Program-made: the position numbers and the translations under genes
Assembly (NCBI GenBank): GCA_963695075.1
Contig: CAVOFR010000007.1
Location: 1,860,001 to 1,924,000 of the forward strand
Length of the DNA stretch: 64,000 nt
Reading direction: 5' to 3'
Origin: CAWCAL01 sp963695075
GTDB taxonomy: Bacteria; Actinomycetota; Acidimicrobiia; Acidimicrobiales; CAWCAL01
The notes under the pieces: model-generated
What the model saw: the letters and a program-made list of their open reading frames with translations, nothing else
Told to the model about the DNA's origin: nothing
Databases searched by the model: none
In this document: positions 56,993 through 64,000 of the stretch, one piece after another
How positions within the stretch are numbered: the first letter of the stretch is position 1
Layout: the number at the start of each line of letters is the position of its first letter

Positions 56993-58501
56993 TCAGCGTC
57001 CCTGCTTCGCTCGCTGGCCCTGCTGGTTCGCGCCGGCGCCCGGCTGCAGGTGCGCCCGTCGCGCCTTGCGATTGGGCCCGCCCGACTTGGACCCCTGGGC
57101 CCCGTTGTTGCCGTTCTTGCCGCTCTTCGACTTTGGCCGACCCTTGTGGGCGGCAGCCGTCGAACGCCCCTTGCGGTGCTGGCTTCCGGCCTTGCCCTTG
57201 GTCTGTCCTCCCTTGCCCGAACCGCTGCGCTGGCCGTTCCTGCTCTGGCCCGCCTTGCCCTGGCCGCTGCGCTTCGGTCCGCCATGGTGCTTGCGGCGCG
57301 GTGGTCGCGACCGCCTCTCGTCGTCGGATCGGTCCTCTCGGGGACCGGCCGGCGGAAGGGTGCGGGCCGGGGTCGGGGACAGATCCCGGAGCGCGGCGGC
57401 ATCGGGCTCGATGAAGGGCTCGTCGAGGCCGATGCGGCGTTGCAGTTTCCCCAGATCCTTCTTCTGATCGGGTTGCACGAGCGACAGGACGACCCCGCCT
57501 TCGCCGGCCCGCGCCGTTCGACCGGAGCGGTGCACATACGCCTTCTGGTCCTCGGGGGGGTCGTAGTGGATGACGACGGCCACACCGTCGACGTGGATTC
57601 CGCGGGCGGCGACGTCGGTGGCCACGAGAGCGTGCACCCGACCGTTGGCGAAGTCGGACAGGGCGCGCGTGCGCTGCCGCTGGCTCCGCCCGCCGTGGAT
57701 GGCGGCGGCGTCGATCCCGGCCCGGCTCAATTGCTTGGCCAGCCGGTCCGAACCGTGCCGGGTCCGGCAGAACACGATGGCCGGCCAGACCGCGTTGATG
57801 GCGTTGGCGGTGGTCTTGGCCCGATCGGCCCTTGCCACCTTCCAGAAGACGTGGCTGGCCGACTCGATGTCGGGGGTCTCCTCGCCGACCTCGTGGCGAA
57901 CCGGATCGTTCTGGTAGTCGCGGGTCAGCTTGGCCACGTCACCGTCGAGGGTCGCCGAGAAGAGGACCGTCTGGCGGCTGCGTGAGGTCTGGTCGAGGAG
58001 CCGTCGGACGGCGGGCATGAAGCCCATGTCGGCCATGCGGTCGGCCTCGTCGAGGACCACACGGTCGACCGCCGAGAGCTCGAGTGCGCCCTGGTCGAGG
58101 AGGTCTTCGAGGCGGCCGGGGCAGGCGACCAGGATGTCGACTCCCTGGCGCAGCGCTCTCAGTTGGGGCTCGTACCCGACACCGCCGTAGACGACGCCGA
58201 TGCGGACCTTGCCGGCGAACGAGCGCAGCTCGGCGTTGATCTGCTCGGCCAGCTCGCGGGTCGGGGCGAGGATGAGTGCCCGGGGGCGACGGGGCTCGGC
58301 CCGACCCACCTCGGCGATGAGGGGGATGCCGAAGGCGAGGGTCTTGCCGGATCCGGTGGGGGCCCGTCCGCAGACGTCGCGGCCGGCCATGGCGTCGGCG
58401 ATGGTGGCGGCCTGGATCTCGAAGGGCTCGTTGAAGCCGCGCTCGCTGAGCGCGCGGCAGATGGACTCGGGGACGCCCAGCTGGGCGAAAGACGAAGACA
58501 T
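56993..58501 (-). CDS. DEAD-box RNA helicase with basic C-terminal tail (RhlE-like)
   Basis: A 502-residue helicase. Motifs: FAQLGVPESICRAL and EIQAATIADAM (Q motif), APTGSGKT, APTRELAEQ, DEADRMAD, SATLDG, TDVAARGIHVDGV and HRSGRTARAG. After about residue 380 the sequence is a Lys/Arg/Gly/Ser-rich disordered tail with repeated KGGQ, GKAG-like stretches, which should bind RNA non-specifically and drive condensate formation or ribosome association. It is a second, differently built helicase relative to the one at 29.4-30.6 kb. A hairpin lies in its leader. Confidence 0.93.
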   Translation of the reverse strand: MSSSFAQLGVPESICRALSERGFNEPFEIQAATIADAMAGRDVCGRAPTGSGKTLAFGIPLIAEVGRAEPRRPRALILAPTRELAEQINAELRSFAGKVRIGVVYGGVGYEPQLRALRQGVDILVACPGRLEDLLDQGALELSAVDRVVLDEADRMADMGFMPAVRRLLDQTSRSRQTVLFSATLDGDVAKLTRDYQNDPVRHEVGEETPDIESASHVFWKVARADRAKTTANAINAVWPAIVFCRTRHGSDRLAKQLSRAGIDAAAIHGGRSQRQRTRALSDFANGRVHALVATDVAARGIHVDGVAVVIHYDPPEDQKAYVHRSGRTARAGEGGVVLSLVQPDQKKDLGKLQRRIGLDEPFIEPDAAALRDLSPTPARTLPPAGPREDRSDDERRSRPPRRKHHGGPKRSGQGKAGQSRNGQRSGSGKGGQTKGKAGSQHRKGRSTAAAHKGRPKSKSGKNGNNGAQGSKSGGPNRKARRAHLQPGAGANQQGQRAKQGR

Positions 58502-58512
58502 GGTCGTTCCTT

Positions 58513-58530
58513 GCCCGCGCTTCAGCGGGC
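58513..58530 (-). promoter_or_regulatory. hairpin directly upstream of the helicase ribosome-binding site
   Basis: GCCCGC-TGAAGC-GCGGGC (minus strand, 58530-58513) sits next to AAGGA and the ATG at 58501. Its closeness could limit ribosome access and suggests autoregulation or temperature control; only the structure is seen. Confidence 0.45.
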
Positions 58531-58708
58531 GAATCGGGGTTCGTGGCGCCTCGACGCGTCTGGTCGAGGTCGGAATACTCTCGGGGGCCGGTTCACGATG
58601 ACTGGAGAACCAACGCCCGTCTGCGAACCCACCGGCAGGATGACCCGGCCGGAGCAGATAGCAGGGTAGCAGCAGCCAAGCCTCGAGCCTCGGTCCGTGG
58701 TCGCGGTA

Positions 58709-59305
58709 TCAGGCCGTCGGGGCGAGAACGGCGGTCGCGCCGTGCCACGCGAATGCGGTACCCAGGAACGCACGCTGGGCCACGCCCTTGAGGGGAGAGT
58801 CGGCCCGCGTTGTCGTGGCGGCTCCGATCAGCCCCAGGGCGGCAGCGACGCTCATCGCACGGCTGAGTTCGCGATAGGGACCGGGCGGTGAGTTGCGGGC
58901 GGCGACCGCTGGCAACGCCACCCAGGTCAGGAAGGTACCGATACTGGCCACCGAGTGGGCCAGGTCCTCGTCTGTGGCGTCGGGGTCGCTGAGCGGATCC
59001 GGGCACTCCGGTGTGCTGCAGCGGAAGATCCCGGCGGTGATGGTCCCGACGCCGGCCAGTCGAAGTAGCCGGCGGACCGCGGCATCCGGGTGATCCATGA
59101 TCAGGCTCGATGCACCCAGCGCCAGGAAACCGGGAACCATGATCCGAGCCGAGTCGGTGCGCCGGGCGGCGAGCCCGCTCACGTGGTGGCTCCGGGGGTC
59201 GTAGCCGGGCTGGTGCCGCTGGGCGCAAACGCTGGCGGTGACGAACGTCGTCGGACCCCAGAGCCCGGCCCAGCGTCGCACCCAACCAGGGAGTCGGTCG
59301 ATCAC
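58709..59305 (-). CDS. DUF998-like membrane protein
   Basis: A 198-residue membrane protein with about five hydrophobic helices. The pattern GYDPRSHHVSGLAARRTDSARIM, then a GIFRCSTPECPDPLS loop with two cysteines, then HSVASIGTFLTWVALPAV fits DUF998 proteins. The two Cys may form a disulfide on the outer face. Function is unknown. ATG 59305 is used; the palindrome copy 3 lies 26 bp upstream of it, between this gene and the operon further along. Confidence 0.75.
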   Translation of the reverse strand: MIDRLPGWVRRWAGLWGPTTFVTASVCAQRHQPGYDPRSHHVSGLAARRTDSARIMVPGFLALGASSLIMDHPDAAVRRLLRLAGVGTITAGIFRCSTPECPDPLSDPDATDEDLAHSVASIGTFLTWVALPAVAARNSPPGPYRELSRAMSVAAALGLIGAATTTRADSPLKGVAQRAFLGTAFAWHGATAVLAPTA

Positions 59306-59330
59306 CCTCCCCGTTGTAGCAGTTCCCCTG

Positions 59331-59390
59331 CCCCGAAATCTGGCCCGTCACCGTCGGTGGTCGACGCCCAGGGACCAGATTTCGGCGGGG
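59331..59390. repeat. ATTTCGG palindrome family, copy 3 (most complete)
   Basis: A 60-bp element with both outer arms intact: CCGAAATCTGG near 59333-59343 and CCAGATTTCGG at 59375-59385, with outer C and G runs. The centre holds CGTCG-GTGGT-CGACG. Copies 1 and 2 match only the right half. It separates the DUF998-like gene from the end of the four-gene operon. Confidence 0.85.
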
Positions 59391-59409
59391 CGGGCGGGGC
59401 CGGCGCAGC

Positions 59410-60282
59410 TCAGCGGTCGATGGGCTCGGGGAGGAGGAAGGGGTAGGGCCGGCGGCGAACGTGGCGCTGCCAGCTCCGATCCAGGCGGCGGAGCCGCTGG
59501 AGGACCTCCCACATCCGAGCATCGCTGGCGTAGTAGCGGCGGGCCTCCCGCTCGGTTATCGGGTCATCGACAACGGCTGCGGCGGCGTCGAGCGCGGCCG
59601 GTAGCTGGTGATCGAGCCGCTCCTTGACCAGGTTGGCCGAGAGATCCAGCACGGCCGCCCTGGTGTCGTAGTAGTGGCTCAGGATCCCGTCCAGGAGGAA
59701 CCGGCGCACGACACTCCGCAGGGCCCGGGGCAGCGAGGCCAGGAACAGGTCGAGGTCGAGGCGCTCGTCGCCCCGATCGTCGCGGAGGAGGGGCGTGGTC
59801 ACGTCGAGGTAGCGGAGCTGCCCGTCGACCTGCGCCCAGTTGGAGATCTGCGCGTCGAGCCCGAGGGTCGGCCCGATGGCTCGGGCGGTCGTCTCGATGA
59901 CATCCCGCAGGAAGTGCTCTCCCTCGGGTTCGCGCAGGACAGCGGGTCCCAGCGATGCGGGGTCGAGAGCGGGCTGGACGCAGTACCCGACAACGCCATC
60001 GTCGACGTCGAGAGGGTGGAGGTCGCTGTCGACCGGCTCGACGCCGGCCGAGGCGAGCGCGGCGAGGTGGTCGTGGAAGACGACCTCGTAACGCCGGTAC
60101 GCGGCACGGTCGGCGAACAGGGGCAGGCGCTTGCACGCGTAGCGCCCGGTTCTGGTCTCGAGCCCGACGACCAGAGAGATCTCACCGTATCCGAGGACGT
60201 CGAGCCCGGACTGGTCTCCTGTCGCGAGGGCGAGGGTCACCGCCGCCTCGAGTGCGGGGACCGCCTCCCGCAGGTCGTTCAT
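59410..60282 (-). CDS. protein-kinase-like (PKL) fold protein of unknown function
   Basis: A 290-residue protein I do not recognise as a named family, but with the key positions of the kinase/aminoglycoside-phosphotransferase fold. A glycine-rich loop GYGEIS (31-36) is followed by Lys51 in YACKRLP (ATP lysine). Asp143-x4-Asn148 in LDAQISNW corresponds to the catalytic loop, and Asp160 in RYLDVTTP to the metal-binding Asp. The HxD histidine is absent. The C-terminal about 90 residues are helical and basic. Its ATG overlaps the aminotransferase stop (ATGA), making it last in a four-gene operon. It could phosphorylate the aminotransferase product; untested inference. Confidence 0.7.
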   Translation of the reverse strand: MNDLREAVPALEAAVTLALATGDQSGLDVLGYGEISLVVGLETRTGRYACKRLPLFADRAAYRRYEVVFHDHLAALASAGVEPVDSDLHPLDVDDGVVGYCVQPALDPASLGPAVLREPEGEHFLRDVIETTARAIGPTLGLDAQISNWAQVDGQLRYLDVTTPLLRDDRGDERLDLDLFLASLPRALRSVVRRFLLDGILSHYYDTRAAVLDLSANLVKERLDHQLPAALDAAAAVVDDPITEREARRYYASDARMWEVLQRLRRLDRSWQRHVRRRPYPFLLPEPIDR

Positions 60283-61499
60283 CCGAAGACGCGGCGCACG
60301 ATGGCGATGATGGCGTCGGCCTCCTCGTCGGTCGTGGTCAGCGGGGGCAGGAACTGCAGGACCCGTGTGTCGTTGTTGGCGTAGATGGCGAAGATCCCCT
60401 CGTCGAACAACTGCTTGGTGGCGAGCAGACCGCCTTGCGGTTCGGAAAACGCCAGTCCCATGAACATCCCGCGCCGGCGCAGGACGAACGGCGCGTCGGC
60501 GAGACCGGTCTCGAACCGCCGGCCCAGCGTCTCGACATGCTCGAGGAAGCCCGGTTCCTCGACGACGTCGAGGACGGCGAGCGCGGCGGCGCAGCCGGGC
60601 TCCGCTCCGCCGAAGGTCGAGATGTGGATGAAGGGCTCCCGCTCGAACAGGGAGTGCAGTTCCCGGGTCATCAGGGTCGCGGTTATGGGGTAGATGCCGC
60701 CGCTGAGACCCTTGCCCGTCACCAGAGCATCGGGGACGACGCCCTCCTGCTGGTACGCCCACAATCGGCCGGTCCGGCCCAGCCCGGTCTGGACCTCGTC
60801 GAAGATCAGCTTGGTGTCGTTGTCGTCGCAGATCGATCGGACACCCTCGAGATAGCCGGGGGACGGGATCGGCATGCCGAGGGTGGCGGGGATGGGCTCG
60901 AGGAGGACCGCCGCCGTCGAATCGTCGACGACGGCGGCCAGAGCATCGAGATCGTCGAATGCGACCTGGGCGAAGCCCGGTGGATTCGGTCCGAAGGGCT
61001 CCCGGTACTGCGGATCGCCGGCCGCGAGCGCCAGCCCGGTGTGTCCGTGGTAGCCGCCACGGGCCGAGATCACGCCCGACCGTCCGGTCGCCGCTCGAGC
61101 GACCTTGATCGCGAGGTCGACGGCCTCGCCGCCGCTCACCCCGAAGACGACGCCGGGAAGGGAGTCGGAGGTCGTGGCCGACAGCCGTTCGGCCAGCGCG
61201 GCCCGGAACGTGCTGACCAGATGGTGGTTGCCGATGTCGACCGCGTCGAGAGCCTGCCGGACCGCAGCGACCACTCGAGGGTTCCGGTGGCCCAGGTTGA
61301 ACACGCCTCCGTTGCCGTGGCAGTTGAACCACTCCCGTCCGTCGAAAGCGTCGATGAAGGTCGCGCCGCCTCGGGTCCCGATCACGGCATCGAAGTCGAA
61401 CTGCTCGAAGAAGGCGACCTTGCCGGGATTGACGTGGTCGCCAAAGGCGCGGTGCAGGTGCGCACGGTCCTCGAATTCCTCGGGCCGGTGGGTCGGCAC
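60279..61499 (-). CDS. class III PLP aminotransferase
   Basis: A fold-type I PLP enzyme of 406 residues in the omega-aminotransferase group. Motifs: VFGVSGGEAVDLAIKVAR (substrate/PLP region), the cofactor Asp in LIFDEVQTGLGRTG, and the PLP lysine in DALVTGKGLSGG. Family members include 4-aminobutyrate, ornithine and glutamate-1-semialdehyde enzymes; none fits closely enough to name. It overlaps the NTF2-like gene by one base and the kinase-like gene by 4, so the products are likely made in fixed ratio. An amine or omega-amino acid substrate is likely. Confidence 0.88.
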   Translation of the reverse strand: MPTHRPEEFEDRAHLHRAFGDHVNPGKVAFFEQFDFDAVIGTRGGATFIDAFDGREWFNCHGNGGVFNLGHRNPRVVAAVRQALDAVDIGNHHLVSTFRAALAERLSATTSDSLPGVVFGVSGGEAVDLAIKVARAATGRSGVISARGGYHGHTGLALAAGDPQYREPFGPNPPGFAQVAFDDLDALAAVVDDSTAAVLLEPIPATLGMPIPSPGYLEGVRSICDDNDTKLIFDEVQTGLGRTGRLWAYQQEGVVPDALVTGKGLSGGIYPITATLMTRELHSLFEREPFIHISTFGGAEPGCAAALAVLDVVEEPGFLEHVETLGRRFETGLADAPFVLRRRGMFMGLAFSEPQGGLLATKQLFDEGIFAIYANNDTRVLQFLPPLTTTDEEADAIIAIVRRVFG

Positions 61500-61942
61500 T
61501 AGCCGGCCTGCATCTGCTCGATCATGGCCTTCATCTTCGCGTGCATGAGCTCGATGGCCTTGAGCGGGCGCAACATGACCTTGAACTCGACGATCCGGCC
61601 CTGGTCGTTGCCGGTGATCATGTCGATGCCGTTGACCCAGGTACCGTCGACCTCGGACTCGAACTCGAGGACGGCGGTGTTCCCGGACATGACCTCCTTC
61701 GTGTACCGGAACGAACCGAGGGACTCGCCCATCTCGCCGGCGGCCGAACCGTCGGAGGGGCCCGCTCCCGAGAACGTGGCGCCCGCGGCACCGAGGTACA
61801 TCTTCGTGAGCTCACGGCCCTCGATGGGGGTGAAGACGATCGGCGACAGGAAGACGACGTCATCGTCCAGGAGCTCGTCGAGCCCGCCGGGGAACTCTCC
61901 ACGCAGGTGGGCATGCCAGTTGGAGATGGTCTGTTCGATCAT
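61499..61942 (-). CDS. NTF2-like (SnoaL) fold protein
   Basis: A 147-residue protein with the alpha+beta cone pattern of the NTF2-like superfamily: ISNWHAHLRGEFPGGLDELL helix region, VVFLSPIV, a GRELTKMYL helix, and beta-strands TAVLEFESEVDGTWVNGIDMI and VEFKVMLRP. Such folds serve as small-molecule isomerases, dehydratases or binding subunits. It lies between the DUF2804-like gene (4 bp upstream) and the aminotransferase (1 bp overlap). Catalytic residues cannot be fixed, so enzyme or binding role is open. Confidence 0.78.
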   Translation of the reverse strand: MIEQTISNWHAHLRGEFPGGLDELLDDDVVFLSPIVFTPIEGRELTKMYLGAAGATFSGAGPSDGSAAGEMGESLGSFRYTKEVMSGNTAVLEFESEVDGTWVNGIDMITGNDQGRIVEFKVMLRPLKAIELMHAKMKAMIEQMQAG

Positions 61943-61946
61943 GGGG

Positions 61947-62978
61947 TCACCACCGCGAGCGAGATTCTTCGGCGAATCCCAGGATACGTTCGATCTCGGT
62001 GGTGGAGCCCGCCCCGTCGGGTACGGATCCCGTCCAGTGACCGAAGACCTGGTGCACCTCGGTCATGAGGACTCCGGCATTGACGCGCGCGTGGCGGTCG
62101 TGGACGGGGACGAGCGTCACGTCCAGGCTGCCGTCGGCCGAGCGAACCTGCCAGGGCCGCATCGGGTCGTCCCACCGGTACCGCCAGTCGAGCTCGGCGC
62201 CGAGCTTGAGGAGCCGGCCGTCGACGATCACGCCGTTCTCGGTGAAGCCGGTGCCGTTGGTCCACTTGCCGCCGAGCTGTAGCCCGATGAGCCGACCGTC
62301 GGTGCTGCGGCCGGCGCCGCCGCCCCAGTTCCAGTTGGTCCGGTAGGGCCAGCGGCCGCGGCCGACGTCGAGGATGCCCCAGGCGGCGTCGTCCGCGCCG
62401 CCGAGCTCAACCGTGCGACCGGCGAACGTGACGGCGCCGGTGGCCGGCCGCGCCTGGTGTTTCGACGTGTACTGGAAGCGGGTGTCCGACCAGGGGATCA
62501 CGACGTTGAGCGACTCGTGACCCTCGGGGTTGGCCACGGTCGCATCGAGGCTCCCGAGCGTCCCGTCGCTCTCGGCCCAGCCGGCTCGGATGGCGGTTGC
62601 CTCGGGGTTCTCGATGATGTCGACGTCGAGGTGGCGGCTGCGATGGCTCAGGCGGCCCTGACAGGGCTGGTCCGGCAGGTCTACGCCCGATCCGAGCGGC
62701 CGCGCCACCCGCCGGCCTCCGGATCGGTGGGTGTCGAGGTCGATCCAGTCCACAGCCGCGAGGGCCAGGTAGTCGACGTCGGCGAGCGTGATCGAGATCA
62801 CGGTGTGCTCGGATTGGATGGCCCAGTAGTCCCAACGTTTCGTCCGTCCCCGGCGGCCGCCCAGGTTGGCTCGGTGGAGGGGGCGACGGGACCAGCCCAG
62901 GGCGTCGGGATTCAGATGACGCCCGTCGGGCGCGCACAGATCGACCGGGTGCGTGAGCTCCGGTTCGTGGGTGGCCAT
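61947..62978 (-). CDS. DUF2804 family protein
   Basis: A 343-residue soluble protein. Repeated beta-strand patterns with Trp- and Gly-rich parts (RRTKRWDYWAIQ region, DYLALAAVDW, RWPYRTNWNWGGG and FTENGVIVDG) fit DUF2804, a beta-rich, lipocalin/AttH-like fold. Function is unknown; relatives of the fold bind or modify lipids and terpenoids. It is the first gene of the four-gene operon, so the promoter should lie between 62979 and 63131. The ATG at 62978 gives a full-length protein. Confidence 0.8.
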   Translation of the reverse strand: MATHEPELTHPVDLCAPDGRHLNPDALGWSRRPLHRANLGGRRGRTKRWDYWAIQSEHTVISITLADVDYLALAAVDWIDLDTHRSGGRRVARPLGSGVDLPDQPCQGRLSHRSRHLDVDIIENPEATAIRAGWAESDGTLGSLDATVANPEGHESLNVVIPWSDTRFQYTSKHQARPATGAVTFAGRTVELGGADDAAWGILDVGRGRWPYRTNWNWGGGAGRSTDGRLIGLQLGGKWTNGTGFTENGVIVDGRLLKLGAELDWRYRWDDPMRPWQVRSADGSLDVTLVPVHDRHARVNAGVLMTEVHQVFGHWTGSVPDGAGSTTEIERILGFAEESRSRW

Positions 62979-63028
62979 GAGACACAGTCCATCACACCTT
63001 CGAGGATCGGGTCGGCGGGACCGGTCGC

Positions 63029-63044
63029 AGGGTCTTTGGACCCT
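63029..63044. promoter_or_regulatory. small hairpin in the 62979-63131 divergent gap
   Basis: AGGGTC-TTTG-GACCCT forms a 6-bp stem in the gap between the DUF2804-like operon and the divergent 102-residue gene. It could be an operator or a leader hairpin. No clear -35/-10 pair is visible. Confidence 0.35.
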
Positions 63045-63131
63045 CCCCTACATCGGGCGGATCGACGAGGATGAGCAGGACCCGTGCGGCGCCGATGTCG
63101 GCGCGTCAGCCGGTTGTGAAAGGAATGCGAC

Positions 63132-63440
63132 ATGTCCAGAGACGAGGTCAAACAGGCCTGGAAGAAGGTCGGTGACGAGTTCTCCGCCCTCGGGCTCAAG
63201 CTCGAGCTCCACTTCGAGGAAGAGCGAAGCGACGACGATCAGGAGACCACCGCCATGGTGAAACGTCTCGTCGATCTGGTCGAGGACGCGTTCGAGTCCG
63301 TCGCCGAGGCGGCGAAGGACGAGGCGGTACGCGACGACGTCCGCCGAGCGGCCGGTGCGTTCGCCGACGCGATCACGGTGACGGTCGGCGAGGCCGGCGA
63401 AGAGATCCGCAGTCGTGTCCCCGGCGACAAGGCCGACTGA
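63132..63440 (+). CDS. small acidic helical hypothetical protein, 102 residues
   Basis: A charged, mostly helical protein (EVKQAWKKVGDEFSALGLKLE, then DLVEDAFESVAEAAKDEAVRDD). No Cys, no signal peptide, no known domain. Similar small acidic proteins are common in actinobacteria and are often stress related, but nothing here proves that. ATG 63132 is preceded by AAAGGAATG, an adequate ribosome-binding site. It stands between the divergent four-gene operon and the epimerase gene. Confidence 0.7.
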   Translation: MSRDEVKQAWKKVGDEFSALGLKLELHFEEERSDDDQETTAMVKRLVDLVEDAFESVAEAAKDEAVRDDVRRAAGAFADAITVTVGEAGEEIRSRVPGDKAD

Positions 63441-63522
63441 CGCCAGGGCTGGGAGAACCGGTGGGAGTGCGCCAATTTCTGCCGTAGGTTGACGGGCCGA
63501 CGTCCAACCGAAGGGGACCTTC

Positions 63523-64000
63523 GTGCTGAAGGGACAGCGAGTGCTCGTGACGGGAGCCACCGGACAGGTGGCCCGGCCGATCGCCGAGGGGCTCAACGCC
63601 GAGAACGAGGTGTGGGCGGCAGCCAGGTTCAGCGACGCAGACGCCAGGGCCGAGCTCGAGGCCCAGGGCATCGCCACGACGCCGTTCACCCTCGGTGACC
63701 CCGATCTCGGTCACCTCCCCGATGTCGACTACGTCATCCACTGCGCCGCCGACGTCAACCCGAAGACCGCCCACAAGGGCATCGCCACCAACGCGGAGGG
63801 ATCGGGGTTTCTGGTCGAGCGCTACGCCGGCGCCGAGGCGTTCCTCCACATGTCGTCGTCGTCGGTGTACCGGGCCAAACCCGACGCGGCCGCCGCGTAC
63901 CACGAAGAGGACGCGCTCGGTGGCGAGGCTTCGTATGCCCCCCACTACGCGATGAGCAAGCTCGCCTCCGAGGTGGTCGTGCGTTTCCAGTCCCGCCGGC
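63523..64000 (+). CDS. NAD(P)-dependent epimerase/dehydratase, 3' end beyond window
   Basis: An extended SDR cut off by the window end; 159 residues seen. It has VLVTGATGQVARPIAEGL (dinucleotide loop with a final Ala instead of Gly), CAADVNPKTAHKG, the serine region HMSSSSVYRAK, and Tyr-x3-Lys in YAMSKLASE. GTG 63523 with AAGGGGA before it. Members act on nucleotide sugars, sterols or short ketones; substrate cannot be told from half the protein. Confidence 0.82.
   Translation, partial: MLKGQRVLVTGATGQVARPIAEGLNAENEVWAAARFSDADARAELEAQGIATTPFTLGDPDLGHLPDVDYVIHCAADVNPKTAHKGIATNAEGSGFLVERYAGAEAFLHMSSSSVYRAKPDAAAAYHEEDALGGEASYAPHYAMSKLASEVVVRFQSRR

Noticed and set aside
58598..58669. 23-codon plus-strand ORF in the gap between the helicase and DUF998-like genes
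   Set aside because: Too short, with no conserved features and a weak ribosome-binding site.

Overview
GC-rich, gene-dense actinobacterial chromosome. CarD, a class II (B12-dependent) ribonucleotide reductase, LexA with a divergent LysM gene, the succinylase lysine/DAP pathway, DUF2510 and DUF4328 proteins, a C-terminal Cys motif in ferrochelatase and frequent GTG starts together suggest a lineage such as Acidimicrobiia; this is inference, since there is no rRNA in the window. I see no prophage, CRISPR array, transposase gene or plasmid function. Most genes are core housekeeping, and coupled ATGA/GTGA overlaps are common.

Layout. 0-6 kb: the 3' part of birA, a PLP lyase/transaminase, a NUDIX hydrolase, then a cell-surface polymer block (LCP ligase, UDP-glucose dehydrogenase, UDP-xylose synthase). 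6-13 kb: a precorrin-2 dehydrogenase, miaA, and a lysine/DAP run dapF-hflX-dapC-dapD-dapE. 12.9-14.4 kb: lexA divergent from a LysM membrane protein, with four GAAC-N4-GTTC SOS boxes between them. 14.3-23 kb: a RibD/DHFR-like reductase, nrdJ with a TTG start and a long leader, an alcohol dehydrogenase, a VanW protein, ferrochelatase and carD. 23-32 kb: a degenerate metallo-beta-lactamase-fold protein, DMT exporter, Tat-type lipoprotein, lgt overlapping a beta-lactamase-like gene, SDR, alkyltransferase-like protein, DEAD-box helicase and a VWA lipoprotein. 32-37 kb: NUDIX, a solitary N6-adenine methylase, and a SAM-type riboswitch ahead of metX-metZ. 37-44 kb: Fpg/Nei glycosylase, small membrane proteins, DUF4202, and tRNAs Gly(GCC), Cys(GCA) and Val(GAC). 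44-53 kb: MaoC hydratase, a frameshifted MFS exporter, a LigD-type polymerase, membrane sulfatase, cupredoxin, NarL-type regulator and a PhoU/NptA phosphate pair. 53-64 kb: CFA synthase, a methyltransferase, an RhlE-like helicase, and a tight four-gene minus-strand operon (DUF2804-like, NTF2-like, class III aminotransferase, kinase-fold protein) of unknown pathway. The window ends inside an NAD-dependent epimerase gene.

The most unusual content is non-coding. There are several families of intergenic palindromes (646-704; 42977-43013, 43741-43774 and 59331-59390; 48164-48228), a 159-bp multi-hairpin element with MITE-like ends (51340-51498), the riboswitch and the SOS cluster. The best candidate for an undescribed protein system is the 59.4-63.0 kb operon.
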